Origin: Vagococcus luciliae | GTDB lineage: Bacteria > Bacillota > Bacilli > Lactobacillales > Vagococcaceae | Assembly (NCBI RefSeq): GCF_024637875.1 | Contig: NZ_CP102451.1 | Span: forward strand, 1,739,001-1,803,000 | Reading direction: 5' to 3' | DNA length: 64,000 nt | In this document: positions 20,601 to 29,703 of the stretch, in pieces | Position numbering within the stretch: the first letter of the stretch is position 1 | Layout of the letters: each line of letters opens with the position of its first letter | Notes under the pieces: model-generated | What the model saw: the letters and a program-made list of their open reading frames with translations, nothing else | Databases searched by the model: none | Told to the model about the DNA's origin: nothing | Position numbers and translations under genes: made by a program

Positions 20601-21880
20601 TCTGTTTTAATACCTGATTGAATTTTTTTATCATCTTTTCCACTTACTTTTTGATACAAATCAAATTCCGCACCAGTTAATGGCTTATTATTATCGGCAT
20701 CAATCTTCTCAAATGACACACCACCTGTTTGACCTGTGATACTACCTTCTGCAACATTATACATAATAGAGTGTGACAAGTCCCAAGAATCTTTCTCTCC
20801 GTTCTCGTATTCTATAGTAACAGTGGCATCATTATAAAATTCTGTATCTTCCGTTAAATCATATAGTGGTTCTGTATAATACTCTAGTTTATACTGCTTA
20901 AAGTCCACCTTATCACTGCCATCTTTTGGGACGGCTTTTTTAATAAAGTCATTAATTCTTGGTAAAATATCCACTTTAAAGGATTCATAGTAATCTCCTT
21001 GATTACTTTTTTTAAGGTCTACTTTATCCATTGGCAATCCATCATATACCCATTCCGCATTTTTAAAGAAAGCAGCATCAAATGCAAACGAATTTCTCCA
21101 ATAATCATCTAATTTAAAGAATGGAATTAATTTTTGTTCTTTGGGTGTGTCTTCTATATAAATGTGTTTAATTTCATCAAAAGAATTGGCTTTACCCAAT
21201 AGCTTATTTTTTCCAAGATCGATTTGCCATTTAAAAACAATTGGATGTTCAGAAGTTGTTATATCTGGCTCTTGTCCCATTTTTTTATTGGCATTCGTAT
21301 CACCAGCGTCAACTCCATCTCCTCCTCCACCAGAAGGATCTTCAATTTCTGGTACATGAACCGTTATTTCTTCATCTGGTAATATAATAGTATTATCTGA
21401 TCCTTGTTTAATATAACGTTCATTTAAAATGTAGTTAAAATTAAACTTACCAGATACTAAAGAATGTGTTTCCACATAATCTGTTGTAAAGGTCATATGT
21501 ATATAATAGCCATCTGTTTCATTCCCTTCAACGTCTGCTCTAGCTACTTCTTGCGTCCCATCTTTAAGGATAATATTCATTCGATCAACAATTTTAAATT
21601 CTTTTGGAATCGAAAAATCGAGTGTGTCTCCTTTCTTAAACGTATTATCAGGTATTTCCCAATCATACTCCAGACTATATTTTTCATTAATGTACATCGT
21701 ATCGCCATCAACGATTGGCTTTCCATCTCCATGATTTAACTGAATATTAGTAACATACTGATCTCCATTATTTGTCTGTTTTGTCTTAGCAAACGTTAAC
21801 ACACTACTAACTAACATCGCCATAAGCAACAGCGAAAAGATTAAAATCGACTGTAATCTTAAAGTTTTTCTGTTTTTCAC
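17672..21880 (-). CDS. LPXTG-anchored Cna-B repeat adhesin
   Basis: A cell-wall-anchored surface protein of 1402 residues. The GTG at 21880 is chosen because AAGGAG lies seven bases upstream and a signal peptide (KNRKTLRLQ plus hydrophobic core) follows. Residues about 30-390 resemble the fibrinogen/collagen-binding SGS-type N-region. About 390-490 is a SpaA-like domain (FEKIDADN...TGAEFDLY). About 495-1330 holds nine Cna-B domains in two alternating types. The C terminus has KLPNTG, a serine/asparagine linker and LPSTG, then a membrane helix and basic tail for sortase. Conserved Lys, Glu and Asn positions suggest self-forming isopeptide bonds. Ligand unknown. Confidence 0.93.
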   Translation of the reverse strand: MKNRKTLRLQSILIFSLLLMAMLVSSVLTFAKTKQTNNGDQYVTNIQLNHGDGKPIVDGDTMYINEKYSLEYDWEIPDNTFKKGDTLDFSIPKEFKIVDRMNIILKDGTQEVARADVEGNETDGYYIHMTFTTDYVETHSLVSGKFNFNYILNERYIKQGSDNTIILPDEEITVHVPEIEDPSGGGGDGVDAGDTNANKKMGQEPDITTSEHPIVFKWQIDLGKNKLLGKANSFDEIKHIYIEDTPKEQKLIPFFKLDDYWRNSFAFDAAFFKNAEWVYDGLPMDKVDLKKSNQGDYYESFKVDILPRINDFIKKAVPKDGSDKVDFKQYKLEYYTEPLYDLTEDTEFYNDATVTIEYENGEKDSWDLSHSIMYNVAEGSITGQTGGVSFEKIDADNNKPLTGAEFDLYQKVSGKDDKKIQSGIKTDVNGKVAIDNLTVGSYYFIETKAPEGYELSNEKLEFTLTRQDMSSDNQTIKIKDIGQFKNHKNNDKEIDISVTKRWEDANNQDGIRPKSIQVQLYADGKKSGKPVELNEGNEWKHTWKNLSESSNSQTINYTVKEVSDIPGYTSSIDDSNASDVIITNTHDPETTEIKGEKHWDDANNQDGKRPTSIEVNLLADGKVFKTKTVTEKDNWKYNFTNLPKYHQGELIHYTVTENAVDGYSTTMNGTDLTNHYTPGKTSVTVTKRWEDANNQDGKRPNTIQVQLYADDKESGKPVELNEGNAWAYTWQDLAEKANGQTIQYTVKEVSDVPGYTATTTDSNQGNIIITNTHDPETTEIKGEKHWDDANNQDGKRPASIEVNLLANGKVIETKTVTEKDNWKYDFTNLPKYHQGELIHYTVTENTVDGYSTTVNGTDLTNHYTPGKTSVTVTKRWEDNQNQDGLRPNAISVQLYADGKESGEPVELNDGNEWTYTWQDLAEKANGTTIKYTVKEINEVSGYATNVLDDNIGNIIITNTHDPETTEIKGEKHWDDANNQDGKRPASIEVNLLADGKVIETKTVTEKDNWKYDFTNLPKYHQGQLIKYTVTENAVEDYSTMVSGADLTNHYTPGKTSVTVTKRWDDNQNQDGLRPESIQVQLYADGKESGKPVELNESNKWQYTWQELDEKANGKTIHYAVKEIETVPDYSMSVSDNNKGNIIITNTHTPEMTQVKGEKHWDDANNQDGKRPTSIEVNLLANGKVIETKTVTEKDNWKYDFTNLPKYESGKEINYTVTEDTVSGYSTSIDGTDITNHYTPGKTSVTVTKRWEDNQDKNNTRPTSIKVQLYADGKKSGKAVELNEDNHWTYTWDKLAEKENGKPIDYTVKEITKVPGYTTSVNDTNIGNIIITNTLNNESHDKLPNTGGNNNSSNGQSSNSSNSQNKLPSTGEKNDTLLFISGLVILMISAIVIWYVKQHRVKE
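17880..20400 (-). repeat. Tandem 561-bp repeats coding Cna-B domain pairs
   Basis: The unit is 187 codons (561 bp) and comprises one type A domain (TKRWED...ITNTH) and one type B domain (GEKHWDD...LTNHYTPG). The order is A-B-A-B-A-B-A-B-A, that is four full units plus a final A. Long near-identical DNA stretches between units make copy-number change by recombination likely. Confidence 0.9.
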
Positions 21881-22001
21881 TTTTATTCTCCTTAGCCTCT
21901 TTATTTGAACACACATAATATACTAAGGGTTATTTGTGTGTTTTTTAATTATTTTTTTGTTGTTTTTTTTAGAACTTTTTGTGAATTTTTAAACATAAAA
22001 A

Positions 22002-22030
22002 AAGAGTTATGTTAAAGTGGCATAACTCTT
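22002..22030 (-). terminator. Rho-independent terminator
   Basis: A perfect 10-bp stem (22002-22011 with 22021-22030) and a T7 tail on the minus strand end the gene at 22052-22510. Confidence 0.85.
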
Positions 22031-22051
22031 CAAACAAATATTATTTAATTT

Positions 22052-22510
22052 TTATAAAAATTCTCCATAAACATCATCAACTGATTTTGTTTCATCAATA
22101 ACAATGTACAAATGACCATTTTTAGATATTTTTGTTGTTTGATGAACATTATCTAATCCTTCTTGACCAGGTGTCTCTTTGTCTTTATATGGGAAGTAAA
22201 TTAAATCACTTGTTTCATCATCAAATATGATATCCATTTTTTCAATGTCTTGATATTTTGTTGCACGTTCAAACATACCTGATTCTAGTCCACCTAAGTT
22301 GATATCATCTGTTTGCACATGATCTGCTTCACTTAAGATTTCTATTTTGAATCCTTCACATGGTCTAATTTTTTGAAAATCACTTCCATTGATACGTCCA
22401 TAACTTGTTGATACTTTACTAATCCATAAATCGCCAATGCATTCACGGTCTATTGTCCATGTTTCACCATTTCTGAAATAAAATTTAAAACCTGTCATTG
22501 TTTTTGCCAT
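22052..22510 (-). CDS. Uncharacterised protein, 152 residues
   Basis: I do not recognise the family. The protein is soluble and acidic, and starts with MAKTMTGFKFYFRNGETW followed by alternating beta-like segments. The ATG at 22510 has AGAGGAG seven bases upstream, and the Met 48 bases further upstream has no such site. It is a single-gene unit between the adhesin promoter and the thioesterase, ending in its own terminator. Nothing in its neighbours explains its role. Confidence 0.7.
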   Translation of the reverse strand: MAKTMTGFKFYFRNGETWTIDRECIGDLWISKVSTSYGRINGSDFQKIRPCEGFKIEILSEADHVQTDDINLGGLESGMFERATKYQDIEKMDIIFDDETSDLIYFPYKDKETPGQEGLDNVHQTTKISKNGHLYIVIDETKSVDDVYGEFL

Positions 22511-22625
22511 AAATGATCTCCTCTTTCCAATTAGAAACTTATCATCTTTCTTACACATTTATTGTAACATGGTTAATAAAAAAAATAAACAACTTTATTA
22601 ATCTTTTCACAAATTATATCTATTA

Positions 22626-22985
22626 TTATTTAATACGTTCCATAAATGTCATGGTATTCACTTTAACACGAGTATGTTTTCCTGTAGCTATCAATGCATC
22701 TTGGTCATATGCTTTATAAGTAAAATGAAAAGATTTTTCATCAGATTCTTTCAATGTCGCAATAATTTTAATTAATGCACCTGTTATTGAAGGTCGCATG
22801 TGATTAATGTCTATTGAAGAGCCTACAGAGGTATATCCTATTTCTAAATCTTTTTCAATAGCATTCATGCAAACATTCTCAACCATTGCAATAAGACCAG
22901 GTGTTCCTAACACATTCAGTGTTCCTGAACCTAATTCTTTTGCTGTGTATCGTTTTGTGACTTCAAATGTCATTTCATAATCCAT
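22626..22985 (-). CDS. Hotdog-fold thioesterase family protein
   Basis: A 119-residue single hotdog domain similar to the FlK-type acyl-CoA thioesterases, with the GTPGLIAMVEN helix and the GYTSVGSSIDINHMRPSI strand typical of the group. The real acyl substrate is unknown; fluoroacetyl-CoA, the FlK substrate, is unlikely here. It begins one base after the cca stop codon, so translation is probably coupled, and it shares the mazG-cca transcript. Confidence 0.8.
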   Translation of the reverse strand: MDYEMTFEVTKRYTAKELGSGTLNVLGTPGLIAMVENVCMNAIEKDLEIGYTSVGSSIDINHMRPSITGALIKIIATLKESDEKSFHFTYKAYDQDALIATGKHTRVKVNTMTFMERIK

Positions 22986-24191
22986 CTAATCCACCACCAT
23001 TTCTTTGATATTTTTTAATAACGTGTCTTTATCATTTTTCCAATGACCATTCAATACTTTTTTTTCACTAAATGATAAAATATTTCCTAACCAAGGTCCT
23101 GGCTTTTTATTAGTAAATGATAAAATATCACGACCTGAAATACTCAAATCAGCAATTGATTTAATAGGTAATTGATCGTATTTTTCTAAATACAAAGTTT
23201 CATCATTTGGCAAGCTAAAAAAGGCTCTTGCTTGTTCAACTAAAGAAATGACTTCTACCCCTGCATCATATAAAGATTGGGCATCCCAGTCGTTTTCCAG
23301 ACGATGATTGTAGTACATGACTACTTGACTAACCACGTTAGATAAGTGTTTTGATGCTTTCCATTTTGTGAAAAATGATTTGATCTTTGTCTCTTTTAAT
23401 GTAATTAATAAGCAACTCCAAGCTAATTCTTCACTTGTTAACAACATCGTAGGATTAACATCTGAAAAACTCATCAACTCATCTTTTTTACTCGATAATT
23501 CTGGGCAACACTTATAACAATTTGTTTCAATAAAAGGGTGTAATCCTTTTTTTCGATGGGACCCCATTAACAATTTAACCCACTCGATATAAATGCGTTC
23601 AATGGCAATTTTTTCGAGTAATAAATGATTTTTAGCTATTGCCTCTTCCGTTTTTACTTCAATATTAAAATCTAATTGACTAGCAAATCTCAAGGCGCGC
23701 ATCATTCTAAGAGCATCTTCACTAAACCGTTCATCAGGATTCCCGACTGCTTTAATCTCTTTTTCATGAATGGATTCGATGCCTTCAAATAAATCAACAA
23801 TCTCTCCATCAAGTGTCATAGCTAAGGCATTCATGGTAAAATCACGTCGTTTTAAATCTTCTTCCAGTGTTCTAACAAACGTCACCTTATCTGGTCGTCG
23901 ATAATCTTGATAAGTTGACTCCGTACGAAATGTGGTAATTTCATATTGATCTTGATTATATAAAACAAGGACTGTGCCATGTTCGATCCCAACATCAATT
24001 GTCCGTGGAAATATCTCTTTAATTTCTTCTGGAAACGCACTTGTTGCAATATCAACATCATGAATTGTCTGATGTAGAATAACATCTCTAACACTTCCAC
24101 CAACAAAATAAGCTTCATAACCATGGCGATTGATTTCTTTTATGACTGGTAACGCTTGTTTAAATTCGATTGGTAACTCATTTATTTTCAT
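22986..24191 (-). CDS. cca: CCA-adding tRNA nucleotidyltransferase
   Basis: Adds or repairs the 3' CCA of tRNAs without a nucleic-acid template. The protein is about 401 residues. The class II head domain has GGSVRD and the catalytic DVDIAT pair. RRDFTMNAL and the DxxR-type EDALRMMRALRF segment follow. The ATG at 24191 is preferred. A TTG at 24200 would add three residues, and neither has a strong ribosome site. It lies between the MazG-type gene and the thioesterase in a tight operon. Confidence 0.95.
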   Translation of the reverse strand: MKINELPIEFKQALPVIKEINRHGYEAYFVGGSVRDVILHQTIHDVDIATSAFPEEIKEIFPRTIDVGIEHGTVLVLYNQDQYEITTFRTESTYQDYRRPDKVTFVRTLEEDLKRRDFTMNALAMTLDGEIVDLFEGIESIHEKEIKAVGNPDERFSEDALRMMRALRFASQLDFNIEVKTEEAIAKNHLLLEKIAIERIYIEWVKLLMGSHRKKGLHPFIETNCYKCCPELSSKKDELMSFSDVNPTMLLTSEELAWSCLLITLKETKIKSFFTKWKASKHLSNVVSQVVMYYNHRLENDWDAQSLYDAGVEVISLVEQARAFFSLPNDETLYLEKYDQLPIKSIADLSISGRDILSFTNKKPGPWLGNILSFSEKKVLNGHWKNDKDTLLKNIKEMVVD

Positions 24192-24204
24192 TTTTATCAA
24201 CTTT

Positions 24205-24552
24205 CTACTTTATACTTTTTCCCTCATCCACTCGTTCAAAGCGATGACTATCTCTAGCATAAAACTTTTTCATATTATCTTCAAATACTTTTGCTAAATC
24301 AATATCTAAAGAATTCGCCATAATTAATAACACAACGAAAACATCCCCTAATTCTTCTTCTACTGTTTTTGGCTTTTCAGTTAATTTTTTAGGTTTTTCC
24401 CCGTAGTAATGATTAATTTCTCTAGCTAATTCTCCCATTTCTTCGGTTAATCTTGCCATTTGAGCAAGAGGAGAAAAATAGCCTGCTTTAAATTGTTGAA
24501 TGTAATCGTCCACTTCTTTTTGCATTTGAGTTAATTTCTCTATTTTTTCCAT
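24205..24552 (-). CDS. MazG-type nucleotide pyrophosphohydrolase
   Basis: A 115-residue all-alpha NTP-PPase of the YpjD type, which hydrolyses non-canonical or excess (d)NTPs. The metal-binding EExGE motif is EEMGELAREI near residues 37-46, followed by EEELGDVFVVLL, the second acidic helix. In Bacillus and relatives this gene also lies just before cca-region genes. It is the first gene of the leftward operon, with an AAGGAG-like site before the ATG. Confidence 0.87.
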   Translation of the reverse strand: MEKIEKLTQMQKEVDDYIQQFKAGYFSPLAQMARLTEEMGELAREINHYYGEKPKKLTEKPKTVEEELGDVFVVLLIMANSLDIDLAKVFEDNMKKFYARDSHRFERVDEGKSIK

Positions 24553-24609
24553 GATAAACTCCTTTTAAAAATATTCTAAAATACACCTAGTTTTTAGTAT
24601 CTGTTGCCC

Positions 24610-24638
24610 TTGTTGCACCCCTTAGACAGTGATAAGAT
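24610..24638 (+). promoter_or_regulatory. Promoter of the YitT-family gene
   Basis: TTGTTG (24610-24615), a 17-base spacer and TAAGAT (24633-24638), about 40 bases before the chosen ATG. Confidence 0.55.
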
Positions 24639-24678
24639 GAAACTAAATGGTGTAAATATGGTTTTTTGGGGGCAAACT

Positions 24679-25566
24679 ATGCGTATAAACAGGCAATTTT
24701 TTATTAATTGTATCATGATTTTTATTGGAGCGAGTATTTTTAGCTTTGGTTTGGTTAATTTTAATATGGCAAACAAGTTAGCTGAAGGCGGGATGACGGG
24801 AATTGCATTAATTGTCTATAATCTTCTTCATGTTGACCCTGCACTGACCACACTTATTTTAAATATTCCACTTATTTTAGTTGGACTAAAGTTACTCGGA
24901 TTAGAACCACTTATTTTAACATTAGTCGGTTCCTTATCCTTGTCATTAAACTTGTGGGTTTGGCAAAAAATACCTTTAAACATTTCTGTTGATAACGATA
25001 TTTTAATTGCCGCACTTCTTGCAGGGATTTGCGGTGGAATTGGTAGTGGAATCGTGTATAAGTATGGTGGGACGACTGGTGGAACAGACATTATTGCTCG
25101 TATCATCGAGAGACGTTTAGGTATGACAATTGGACGATCGCTGTTTACATTAGATATATGTGTCTTACTGTTGTCTCTAAGCTATTTATCACTTAAAGAA
25201 ATGATGTACACGCTTATTGCTGTCTTTGTATTCAGCCGAGTGGTAGATTTCGTACAAGATGCGTCCTATGGTGCTAAGGCCGTTTTTATTGTCTCAGACC
25301 ATGATAGGCAAATTGGCGATACCATTATGAAAGAGTTAGATCGCGGTGTAACGTATATTAATAGCGAAGGTGGCTTTTCAAAAGAAAGTAGACAAATGGT
25401 TTACTGTGTTGCAAGCATTAGTGAGATGAGTCGTATCAAAGAAATTTGTTATGAGATTGATCCACGCGCCTTTATGACTTTTTTCAACATCAATGAAGTC
25501 TCAGGAGAAGGCTTTACTTATAAAGAGTTACAAGAACTACATGAACAAGCAAAAAAACAAAAGTGA
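24679..25566 (+). CDS. YitT family membrane protein
   Basis: A 295-residue protein with five or six membrane helices in the first 200 residues and a soluble C-terminal DUF2179 domain (about 215-285, with the RGVTYINSEGGFSKESRQMVYCV motif). The family is common in Firmicutes and of unknown function, possibly a transporter. The ATG at 24679 follows GGGGGC. Upstream in-frame starts at 24604 and 24658 are less well placed, the first lying before the promoter. Confidence 0.85.
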   Translation: MRINRQFFINCIMIFIGASIFSFGLVNFNMANKLAEGGMTGIALIVYNLLHVDPALTTLILNIPLILVGLKLLGLEPLILTLVGSLSLSLNLWVWQKIPLNISVDNDILIAALLAGICGGIGSGIVYKYGGTTGGTDIIARIIERRLGMTIGRSLFTLDICVLLLSLSYLSLKEMMYTLIAVFVFSRVVDFVQDASYGAKAVFIVSDHDRQIGDTIMKELDRGVTYINSEGGFSKESRQMVYCVASISEMSRIKEICYEIDPRAFMTFFNINEVSGEGFTYKELQELHEQAKKQK

Positions 25567-25587
25567 GAGAGATTATCCACCACTTTT
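25559..25587 (+). terminator. Rho-independent terminator
   Basis: AAAAGTG (25559-25565) pairs with CACTTTT (25581-25587), followed by a T-rich run. It lies between the convergent YitT and YpiB-like genes. Confidence 0.7.
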
Positions 25588-26127
25588 GTTTTTTCTTTTT
25601 TGGTATTCATCTGACCAATAAATAAACTCTTGTTGATTGTTTGAATCAATCGCATCATTTATTTTGGTTAATAAATATTCCACTTCTTTTTCGGATTGTT
25701 TTTGTTTAAAATCTTCTTCTATACGATGAAACATCTCTGTTGAAATCAAATCAAATGCACTAAGAAACGGATTATCTTCTATGACTGTTTGATACAATTG
25801 ATTGAATTCACGATTTTTAAAACAAATTTCAATGTATAAAGGATCTTTATAATTCATTCTAATCTCATGAAATATTTGTTGGGCATCAGTAAAAGACTGG
25901 GTTTCTTTAAATAAAACGAGTCCATCCTGATTTTCCCTTGTATCGGCTATCACAAGACCCCTAGGCGTTTTATCTGCTTGTTCAACAAACACGACGCGAT
26001 TGAGTATGGCATCATGATTAAGTAAATAATTTAAAATCCAATAAGCTTCTTTTTCTTTTAGCGTAATAGTTTCCACTAGCCAGGTGATAAAGGCTCGTTT
26101 GTCCTCTAAATTAATCATATTCTTCAC
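25573..26127 (-). CDS. UPF0302/YpiB-ReoY family protein
   Basis: A 184-residue protein with the UPF0302 domain and a C-terminal segment resembling the IDEAL motif (INDAIDSNNQQEFIYWSDEY). The Listeria homologue ReoY is known to promote ClpCP degradation of MurA and so tune peptidoglycan synthesis. The same role here is inference. The GTG at 26127 overlaps the last base of the upstream TPR stop codon (TAGTG). An ATG three codons later (26118) is the alternative start. Confidence 0.85.
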   Translation of the reverse strand: MKNMINLEDKRAFITWLVETITLKEKEAYWILNYLLNHDAILNRVVFVEQADKTPRGLVIADTRENQDGLVLFKETQSFTDAQQIFHEIRMNYKDPLYIEICFKNREFNQLYQTVIEDNPFLSAFDLISTEMFHRIEEDFKQKQSEKEVEYLLTKINDAIDSNNQQEFIYWSDEYQKRKNKSGG

Positions 26128-27371
26128 TACTCTTCCAACATTGTAACAATCATCAAATCATCTGGAACCATTGTCAAATAGGCTTGTAATACCTCTTTTG
26201 ATTTGTCTAATTGTCCTTCTTCTCGTAGAAAAATACCATAATCTTTTAAGAAATCAGCATCAATATCCATATATGGATGAGCTAACTCATAATATTTTTT
26301 CGCATCTGCATACTCTTCTAAACCATTATAAGCTTGTGCTAAGTACCAATAGGCTTCACCTTGATCTAAAATATCTAATGTCGAAACTAAATGGATGGCT
26401 TCTTCATATTCTTCTTCTTTTAATAACAGTTCAGCTAGTTTTAGTTTTGAAATATCACTATCTAATTCCAATGAGATAACTTCTTCTAAATACATTTTTG
26501 CCTGGTCTTTTTGATTTAGTTGATAAGATGCTTCTGACGCTAAATGATAGACAGACACATCATAAGGATTAACATGAATTCCTTTTTCAGCTACTTCTAA
26601 TGCATCATCATATCGTCCTTCATCAAATAGGATTTGTGCCAATGGATAATAAACTTGATTAAATTCAGGATTCATCTCGCTAACTTTTGTTAAAAGTTGA
26701 ATACTGCGTTCATTTTCTCTAATTTGATAGTAACAAAGAGCCAACTGAAACAATCGCTCCACTGTTTCAGATTGTTTGATAGCAGATTCTAAAAAGGTCA
26801 CTGCTTCTTCATATTCACCAATTCTTGACAAAGATACCCCTATACGCTCATCTAAATCAATTGGCGACTCAAAGGTTGGGTACGTTTCTTTTATCATCTC
26901 ATACGTTGTAATGGCATTTTGATAGCTTTCAGTTGAGAAGTATAATTCTCCTAGTGCTAAATCAATCAATGGCTCATTTGGCAGTATCTTTTTAGCTTCT
27001 TTTAATTTTTGTTCGCTCACTTCAGGAATTTCCATCAATTGATAAATATCCGCTAACGTCAATAAGCTTTGTGCGTATAATTCACTGCTTGGCTTAATTT
27101 GTTCTAACCATTCAAACGCTTCTTCTAGCTTATCTTCTTCAATGGCAATTTCTCCTAAAGATATTTTCAAACTATCCTCATCAGGATAAAGACTCAACAA
27201 ATCTTTAAACAACGTGCTCGCTTCTTCAAGAAAGCCTAGTTGATATAAATTATCCGCTAATTGTAATTTTTCTTCTGGTAAATCTTGTGACAAAGCTTCA
27301 TTAAAATAAACCGTCGCTTGAGCTAAGTCTCCAGATGATAATGCTTCTAACATTTGTTTACTATATGACAT
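26127..27371 (-). CDS. Tetratricopeptide repeat protein (YpiA-like)
   Basis: A 414-residue soluble protein made almost entirely of TPR helical pairs, about ten or eleven units, with the recurrent pattern A..Y...G....A. It lacks a signal peptide and presumably acts as a cytoplasmic protein-interaction scaffold. It is coupled by a one-base overlap to the YpiB/ReoY-like gene, the same arrangement as ypiA-ypiB in Bacillus. A shared role in regulated proteolysis is therefore plausible but not shown. The start has an AAGGAG site. Confidence 0.85.
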   Translation of the reverse strand: MSYSKQMLEALSSGDLAQATVYFNEALSQDLPEEKLQLADNLYQLGFLEEASTLFKDLLSLYPDEDSLKISLGEIAIEEDKLEEAFEWLEQIKPSSELYAQSLLTLADIYQLMEIPEVSEQKLKEAKKILPNEPLIDLALGELYFSTESYQNAITTYEMIKETYPTFESPIDLDERIGVSLSRIGEYEEAVTFLESAIKQSETVERLFQLALCYYQIRENERSIQLLTKVSEMNPEFNQVYYPLAQILFDEGRYDDALEVAEKGIHVNPYDVSVYHLASEASYQLNQKDQAKMYLEEVISLELDSDISKLKLAELLLKEEEYEEAIHLVSTLDILDQGEAYWYLAQAYNGLEEYADAKKYYELAHPYMDIDADFLKDYGIFLREEGQLDKSKEVLQAYLTMVPDDLMIVTMLEE

Positions 27372-27397
27372 ATTTTTTCTCCTTCATCTGTGATGTG

Positions 27398-27643
27398 CTA
27401 TTTTTTTTGGAAAATAGAAGCAATTGCAACAATAATAATGGCTCCTAAAATAGAAGGAACTAATGCCATACCAGCCAGTTGTCCTCCCCAATCATCACCA
27501 AACATTTTTTGTCCGATTGCAGAACCTAATAACCCTGCCACAAGGTTAAATAAGCAACCTTGTGAGTCTTTTTTTCCTGTTATTAATGTTGCAACTGCAC
27601 CAATAATACTTCCTACGATTAATACTGAAATCCAATGCATCAT
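27398..27643 (-). CDS. GlsB/YeaQ/YmgE family stress-response membrane protein
   Basis: A small integral membrane protein of about 81 residues with three hydrophobic helices and a glycine-rich pattern (GSIIGAVATLITGKKD, LLGSAIGQKMFGDDWGG). The family is associated with general stress in enterococci and lactobacilli. Two tandem ATGs lie at 27643 and 27640 after a GAGGGTG site; the reading frame extends ten codons further upstream but those starts lack a ribosome site. Confidence 0.87.
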   Translation of the reverse strand: MMHWISVLIVGSIIGAVATLITGKKDSQGCLFNLVAGLLGSAIGQKMFGDDWGGQLAGMALVPSILGAIIIVAIASIFQKK

Positions 27644-27725
27644 AATCACCCTCATTTTATTCGTCTTATTCATTCTATCTGATTTCTATGTTTTTTCCTA
27701 GAAATTCGTTTAACTTTATAAAAAA

Positions 27726-27757
27726 AAAGCAAGTATCAAAAATTCGATACTTGCTTT
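27726..27757 (-). terminator. Rho-independent terminator of hup
   Basis: A perfect 12-bp stem (27726-27737 with 27746-27757) with a T-rich minus-strand tail directly after the HU gene. Confidence 0.9.
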
Positions 27758-27764
27758 AACAGTT

Positions 27765-28040
27765 TTATTTAACTGCATCTTTTAACGCTTTACCTGGTTT
27801 AAATGCAGGTACTTTACTTGCAGCGATTTGAATTTCTTCACCTGTTTGTGGGTTACGTCCTTTACGGGCAGCTCTTTCACGTACTTCGAAGTTTCCGAAT
27901 CCGATTAATTGAACTTTTTCACCTTCAGATAAAAATTCTTGAATTGAAGTAAATACAGCGTCTACTGATGCTGTCGCATCTTTTTTAGTTAATCCAGTTG
28001 CTTCTGCAACTTTTTCGATTAATTCTGCTTTATTTGCCAT
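27765..28040 (-). CDS. hup: DNA-binding protein HU
   Basis: A 91-residue nucleoid protein with the complete HU pattern: N-terminal [11 protein letters not shown] helix, [23 protein letters not shown] arm and C-terminal [11 protein letters not shown]. It bends DNA non-specifically as a dimer. The ATG at 28040 follows a very strong AGGAGGTGA; an upstream GTG lies within that site and is not used. It is a single-gene unit with a long AT-rich leader. A possible promoter is TTGCTA-17-TATCTT about 110-130 bases upstream. Confidence 0.96.
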   Translation of the reverse strand: MANKAELIEKVAEATGLTKKDATASVDAVFTSIQEFLSEGEKVQLIGFGNFEVRERAARKGRNPQTGEEIQIAASKVPAFKPGKALKDAVK

Positions 28041-28270
28041 TATTAATTTCACCTCCTCGAAAAAGATTCGATGTTTTATGTGACATCATGTTTTCTAAAT
28101 CATGCATTTTGAATCATTCAATATGCATGAGTAGAAATATTCGTTTACAATATTTCTTAAACAAAGATACCATAAGAACATTGATTTAGCAAGGTTAATC
28201 AAAGAAATGATTGATATTTTAGCTTTTTTAATCTTTTTTTGCAAAAATAAAAATAGTATGTTAAAATAAC

Positions 28271-29581
28271 CTATTTTCTTCGTCTTGTAAGGATTCGAAT
28301 AGGCGTTCCTTCAAACTCGAAAGCACGTCTTATTTGATTTTCTAAGAATCTTGAGTAAGAGAAATGCATTAATTCTTCTTCATTAACAAATACAACAAAG
28401 GTTGGTGGTTTAATCGCTACTTGAGTGGCATAAAATATCTTCAAACGTTTCCCTTTGTCAGTCGGTGTTGGGTTGATTGCCACTGCATCCATGATGACAT
28501 CATTTAAAATAGATGATGGAATACGTAATGTTTGATTCTGACTAACGGTCTCGATGATTTCAGGTAATTGATGCAAACGTTGTTTTGTCTTAGCTGATAC
28601 ATATACTATTGGGGCATAATCAAGGTATCTGAATTCAGAGCGAATGTCTTCTTCAAATTCTTTCATCGTATGATTGTCTTTATCTAATGTATCCCATTTA
28701 TTTACGACAATCACAATACCTTTTCCTGCATCATGAGCAAATCCAGCAATCCGTTTATCGTACTCACGGATTCCTTCTTCTGCGTTCAATACAACTAATA
28801 CCACATCAGAGCGGTCAATCGCACGCATTGCACGCATCGCACTATATTTTTCCGTGTTTTCATAGACTTTACCTTTTTTTCTCATACCAGCCGTATCAAT
28901 CATGATAAACTCTTGGCCTGTATTTGATACAAAAGACGTATCAATCGCATCACGTGTCGTTCCAGCAACGTTAGAAACGATGACTCTATCTTCACCTAGC
29001 ATGGCATTAATAAGAGATGATTTCCCAACATTTGGTCGACCAATCAAACTAAAACGAATAATATCGTCTTCTTCCTCAGCTTCAACTGGTTTAAAATGTT
29101 TGATGGCTTCATCTAACACATCCCCTAAACCAATGCCGTGACTTCCTGAAACAGGGATTGGTTCACCTAACCCAAGTGAATAGAATTCATAAACATCACT
29201 ACGCATTTCAGGATTATCTACTTTATTTACTGCTAAAATGACTGGTTTATCACTTTTATATAATATTTTAGCCACATATTCGTCCGCATCGGTGACCCCT
29301 TCACGACCACTTGTCACTAAAATAATCACATCTGCTTCTTCAATAGCTATTTGAGCTTGGTGTTTAATTTGATCCATAAAAGGCTCATCACTCATCTCGA
29401 TTCCACCAGTATCAATAATGCTAAATTCACGTCCCAACCATTCAGAATGGGCATAAATTCTATCACGAGTGACACCAGGAACATCTTCCACGATAGAAAT
29501 TCTCTCTCCAGCCATACGATTGAACAGGGTTGATTTTCCAACGTTTGGACGTCCAACAATCGCTAGTGTAGGGATTGACAT
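28271..29581 (-). CDS. der: Ribosome-assembly GTPase Der (EngA)
   Basis: A 436-residue protein with two tandem G domains, each with a GRPNVGKS P-loop (residues about 8-15 and 182-189), DTGG/DTAG and NKVD/NKWD motifs. A C-terminal KH-like domain follows. It is needed for 50S subunit maturation. The ATG at 29581 is seven bases from GGAGG. The Met two codons upstream is too close to that site. Confidence 0.97.
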   Translation of the reverse strand: MSIPTLAIVGRPNVGKSTLFNRMAGERISIVEDVPGVTRDRIYAHSEWLGREFSIIDTGGIEMSDEPFMDQIKHQAQIAIEEADVIILVTSGREGVTDADEYVAKILYKSDKPVILAVNKVDNPEMRSDVYEFYSLGLGEPIPVSGSHGIGLGDVLDEAIKHFKPVEAEEEDDIIRFSLIGRPNVGKSSLINAMLGEDRVIVSNVAGTTRDAIDTSFVSNTGQEFIMIDTAGMRKKGKVYENTEKYSAMRAMRAIDRSDVVLVVLNAEEGIREYDKRIAGFAHDAGKGIVIVVNKWDTLDKDNHTMKEFEEDIRSEFRYLDYAPIVYVSAKTKQRLHQLPEIIETVSQNQTLRIPSSILNDVIMDAVAINPTPTDKGKRLKIFYATQVAIKPPTFVVFVNEEELMHFSYSRFLENQIRRAFEFEGTPIRILTRRRK

Positions 29582-29679
29582 AGTCATTCCTCCTTTATCC
29601 TTTTACTTTTTTATCCTTATGTAGTTTAACCCGAAGCCACGGTTGGTGCAAGGTAAATGTCAAATAATTCATAAAAAAA

Positions 29680-29697
29680 GTCAGCTCGTAAGCTGAC
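29680..29697 (-). terminator. Rho-independent terminator after rpsA
   Basis: GTCAGCT-CGTA-AGCTGAC at 29680-29697 with a T7 run on the minus strand. Confidence 0.88.
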
Positions 29698-29703
29698 GTT
29701 TTT

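Noticed and set aside
28053-28270. Regulatory RNA upstream of hup
   Set aside because: Only an AT-rich leader with a weak promoter candidate; no conserved RNA motif recognised.
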